Assembly (NCBI GenBank): GCA_044336815.1
Contig: JBIIOU010000014.1
Location: forward strand, 1 to 23,716
Source of the DNA: GCA-2737125 sp044336815
GTDB lineage: Bacteria; Actinomycetota; Actinomycetes; S36-B12
Direction of reading: 5' to 3'
DNA: 23,716 bases
The notes beneath the pieces were generated by a model that worked only from the letters and a program-made list of their open reading frames with translations, was not told the origin of the DNA and did no database searches. The translations under genes and the position numbers were made by a program. Below are positions 23,699 through 23,716 of this stretch, piece by piece (position 1 is the first letter of the stretch; the number at the start of each line of letters is the position of its first letter).

Positions 23699-23716
23699 GC
23701 AGTTTGGCTAGAAAAA

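Overview
The window is an almost uninterrupted translation super-locus of an actinobacterium (Actinomycetota). All 38 recognisable genes lie on the minus strand, so transcription runs from right to left. Actinobacterial traits include the S14 type-Z zinc protein, zinc-binding (cysteine-bearing) S4 and L36, the short-lid adenylate kinase, the order secY-adk-map-infA-rpmJ, many GTG starts (rpsL, fusA, rplD, rplW, rpsC, rplN, rplR, secY, rpoA) and characteristic protein sequences for RpoA, EF-G, S12 and L14. GC content looks moderate, roughly mid-50s by eye and not computed, which is lower than in Streptomyces. A planktonic or other non-streptomycete lineage is possible, but I cannot name a genus.

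Layout from right to left. (1) A DHA2-type MFS exporter (22030-23685), possibly on a leaderless mRNA. (2) A good housekeeping promoter (21954-21983) and a roughly 210-nt structured leader, followed by the str operon rpsL-rpsG-fusA-tuf. (3) A perfect GC-rich hairpin with a GCAA loop (17407-17430), then the S10 operon rpsJ-rplC-rplD-rplW-rplB-rpsS-rplV-rpsC-rplP-rpmC-rpsQ. (4) The spc operon rplN-rplX-rplE-rpsZ-rpsH-rplF-rplR-rpsE-rpmD-rplO-secY-adk-map. Its distal end carries an unexpected secreted chagasin-like (I42) protease-inhibitor gene. (5) A 17-bp hairpin (4366-4410), then infA-rpmJ. (6) A multi-hairpin intergenic element (3679-3796), then the alpha operon rpsM-rpsK-rpsD-rpoA-rplQ. (7) A terminator-like hairpin only 15 nt before truA, which is cut by the left edge.

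The locus supplies 28 ribosomal proteins, IF-1, EF-Tu, EF-G, RNA polymerase alpha, the Sec channel, N-terminal Met removal, adenylate kinase and a tRNA pseudouridine synthase. Tight spacing (ATGA, GTGA and TAATG overlaps at many junctions) points to translational coupling. No stretch over 300 bases lacks a gene; the longest gap (295 nt, before rpsL) holds the promoter and leader.

The gene content is conserved and ordinary. The points worth a second look are the structured RNA elements (rpsM leader, rpsL leader, fusA-tuf inverted repeat, operon-boundary hairpins), an Arg at S12 position 88, the I42 gene inside the spc cluster, and low-complexity tails on L22, L17, S3 and RpoA, two of them built from 18-bp tandem repeats. 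I saw no IS element, CRISPR array, tRNA or rRNA.
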